64,000 nt of DNA from contig JAOPKB010000001.1 of the NCBI GenBank assembly GCA_025517485.1, positions 682,001 through 746,000 of the forward strand. The letters are read 5' to 3'. The stretch comes from Natronoglomus mannanivorans. GTDB lineage: Archaea; Halobacteriota; Halobacteria; Halobacteriales; Natrialbaceae. The position numbers and the translations under genes are program-made. A model generated the notes under the pieces. It was not told where the DNA came from. It saw only the letters and a program-made list of their open reading frames with translations, and did no database searches. This document shows, in pieces, positions 62,871-64,000 of the stretch. Numbering within the stretch: the first letter of the stretch is position 1; each line of letters opens with the position of its first letter.

Positions 62871-64000
62871 TTAATTATTAGACGAGGTGCACCTGTTACA
62901 CCGAAGTGAGTCTTTGATAGTCTTTAGAGGATTCTCTGCGGAGAACTCTCGATTACATGACGAACACCGTACGTCATCAGTGATTCCGATACCACTTCCG
63001 TATCCGACGGTGACTGTGCGGGTCACTCCTTCTTCATTCAATTCAATGTCGATTTCCCCTCGTTCATATTCGACCTCAGTTATTGTGAGAGGATTCACCC
63101 GGACATCCAGTGCATGCCGATTGCGAATTTCTTGCTGCTTCTGAGGAAATCCTTGGTCTCGCTGTTCGTGCAGATCACTTAATTCGGAAGCAACCTCCTC
63201 GTACTCTGCTTTGATCTCTTTTCGCTCTTTTAGCGCCTCTACGCGATCATCTTGGTCACCACCGTTGATCGCTTCACTTAGTTTGTCGATTTTCGAGGAT
63301 AGTTTCGAGCGTTCCTCTTCCAGTTCCTCGATACGCTGTTGTTGCAGTTGGCGGTACTCTTCAACTTCTGCGTCCGCAGCTCTGGATGCCTCGTTGTGAA
63401 CTTCGTCAATCTCAGTCTGGACTTCCTCCATTAACTGATTCCGGGCTGCGTCGAGAAGTGATCGTGCGTCTGCGTCCGCTAATGACGATTGAGAGGCCGT
63501 GGATGTCGTATTCGTTGTCATCGACGTCATTCGGAGAAACGTATCTCCCAGCTCAGGTAGATTCTCCTCCGAGCGGTGATCTATGGCAATGGCCCGAAGG
63601 AACTCCTGTTGATACTCACTAACAGTCTCGATACTCAGTTGGTAGAGCACGACAACTGCCGTTCGGTCGTAATACGGCGTGAATCGGGCGTCTGTTACTT
63701 CGACATCATTTGCTTGCAGCCACTGTGGAACCTCTACTTCGGTTTGATTGGTTTCTATCGACAGTTTCCCGGTGGGGCGACGTTCACTCGCTTCTCTGAG
63801 TATCCGTTGGAGAAACTCGCTCTCTGGATGAAGGGGCTCTCCAGTAGCGTCCCCTTCGAGACCGTCCCCACAGAGCAAGGACAGATTCCCAGCCGGTAAT
63901 TCTGTGTCTTCATTGTCGGGTATCGTAACCTCCCACCTTTCCCCTCGTTTCTCGATGGTACTGCCGAGCGACTCTAGGTAGTGTTCAGTAAATGCCTCGA
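62871..64000 (-). CDS. C-terminal part of a large coiled-coil/zinc-finger protein (Snf2-like helicase candidate)
   Basis: The frame is open from its stop at 62871 to the window edge, so about 376 C-terminal residues are visible and the gene starts outside. Order: an alpha/beta segment with LHPESEFLQRILREA, a segment with AVVVLYQLSIETVSEYQQEFLRAI split over strand and helix, a long coiled coil (about 120 residues; EELEEERSKLSSKIDKLSEA), a small beta region, and a C-terminal zinc finger (CSSC...CNRC). This order resembles the tail of RapA-type Snf2 helicases found in archaeal defence islands, but the helicase core is not visible. No other function is suggested. Confidence 0.5.
   Translation of the reverse strand, partial: EAFTEHYLESLGSTIEKRGERWEVTIPDNEDTELPAGNLSLLCGDGLEGDATGEPLHPESEFLQRILREASERRPTGKLSIETNQTEVEVPQWLQANDVEVTDARFTPYYDRTAVVVLYQLSIETVSEYQQEFLRAIAIDHRSEENLPELGDTFLRMTSMTTNTTSTASQSSLADADARSLLDAARNQLMEEVQTEIDEVHNEASRAADAEVEEYRQLQQQRIEELEEERSKLSSKIDKLSEAINGGDQDDRVEALKERKEIKAEYEEVASELSDLHEQRDQGFPQKQQEIRNRHALDVRVNPLTITEVEYERGEIDIELNEEGVTRTVTVGYGSGIGITDDVRCSSCNREFSAENPLKTIKDSLRCNRCTSSNN

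Larger units (their letters stand above)
61600..64000. mobile_element. Left edge of an island integrated at tRNA-Arg(TCG)
   Basis: The tRNA 3' half (about 61600-61623) would be attL; 138 bases later comes an intact tyrosine integrase, then a gene for a large protein unrelated to the core genes to the left. Codon use and composition are visibly less GC-rich than before the tRNA. No second copy of the tRNA 3' end occurs up to 64000, so the right end is outside the window. Confidence 0.65.

Overview
The window is haloarchaeal chromosome. The DNA is GC-rich, the proteins are strongly acidic (long Asp/Glu tails), promoters have TATA-like TTTATA/TTATAA boxes about 25-28 bases before the start codon with no leader, and archaeal markers are present: TFE, DGGGP synthase, Trm56, RNase P component 4, Tat-lipoprotein signals and an archaeal SRP RNA. 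The family content suggests Natrialbales, but that is inference.

Layout. 1-4.7 kb: the start of a methionine synthase, then the sdhCDBA succinate dehydrogenase operon and a methyltransferase. 4.7-10.2 kb: small genes, an IS1341-type TnpB element with a tiny ribbon-helix-helix gene in front of tnpB, an HD phosphohydrolase, a peroxiredoxin, tatA, and a tRNA-Arg(CCT) followed by degenerate copies of its own 3' end, which look like integration scars. 10.2-19.4 kb: a seven-gene overlapping operon encoding a type IV pilus/secretion ATPase with a very long acidic tail, its membrane platform, and five pilin-like proteins. 19.5-35.4 kb: an orphan protein with a degenerate HsdR-N-like domain, a giant transducer with almost no outside domain, and a complete chemotaxis set (cheY-B-A-C-C-D-R in one operon plus two cheW genes transcribed divergently). 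35.5-37.5 kb: lipoprotein, DUF2110 protein and TFE. 37.6-39.2 kb: tandem paralogues of a membrane/winged-helix protein sharing a promoter motif. 39.4-46.2 kb: a flavin-dependent halogenase-like protein, Trm56, a cupredoxin-like lipoprotein that has lost two expected copper ligands, regulators, an epimerase and small conserved proteins. 46.3-51.5 kb: two glycosyltransferases, a PAP2-type membrane enzyme and an oligopeptide-type binding protein. 51.6-61.4 kb: RNase P component 4, a CRM-domain RNA-binding protein, an MscS channel, SRP RNA, a PQQ-propeller lipoprotein, cysteine synthase, CoA-binding protein, aldo/keto reductase, a RecA-like ATPase and DGGGP synthase. 61.5-64 kb: tRNA-Arg(TCG), an intact tyrosine integrase and the C-terminal part of a large coiled-coil/zinc-finger protein. 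This is the left edge of an integrated island that runs out of the window.

How the genes work together. The che set would pass signals from the transducer through CheW/CheA to CheY, with CheR, CheB, CheC and CheD adjusting sensitivity. No archaellum genes are visible; the nearest surface-structure operon is the PilB/PilC-type one. Both tRNA-Arg genes show signs of site-specific integration: one old and decayed, one current. No CRISPR array or rRNA was seen.
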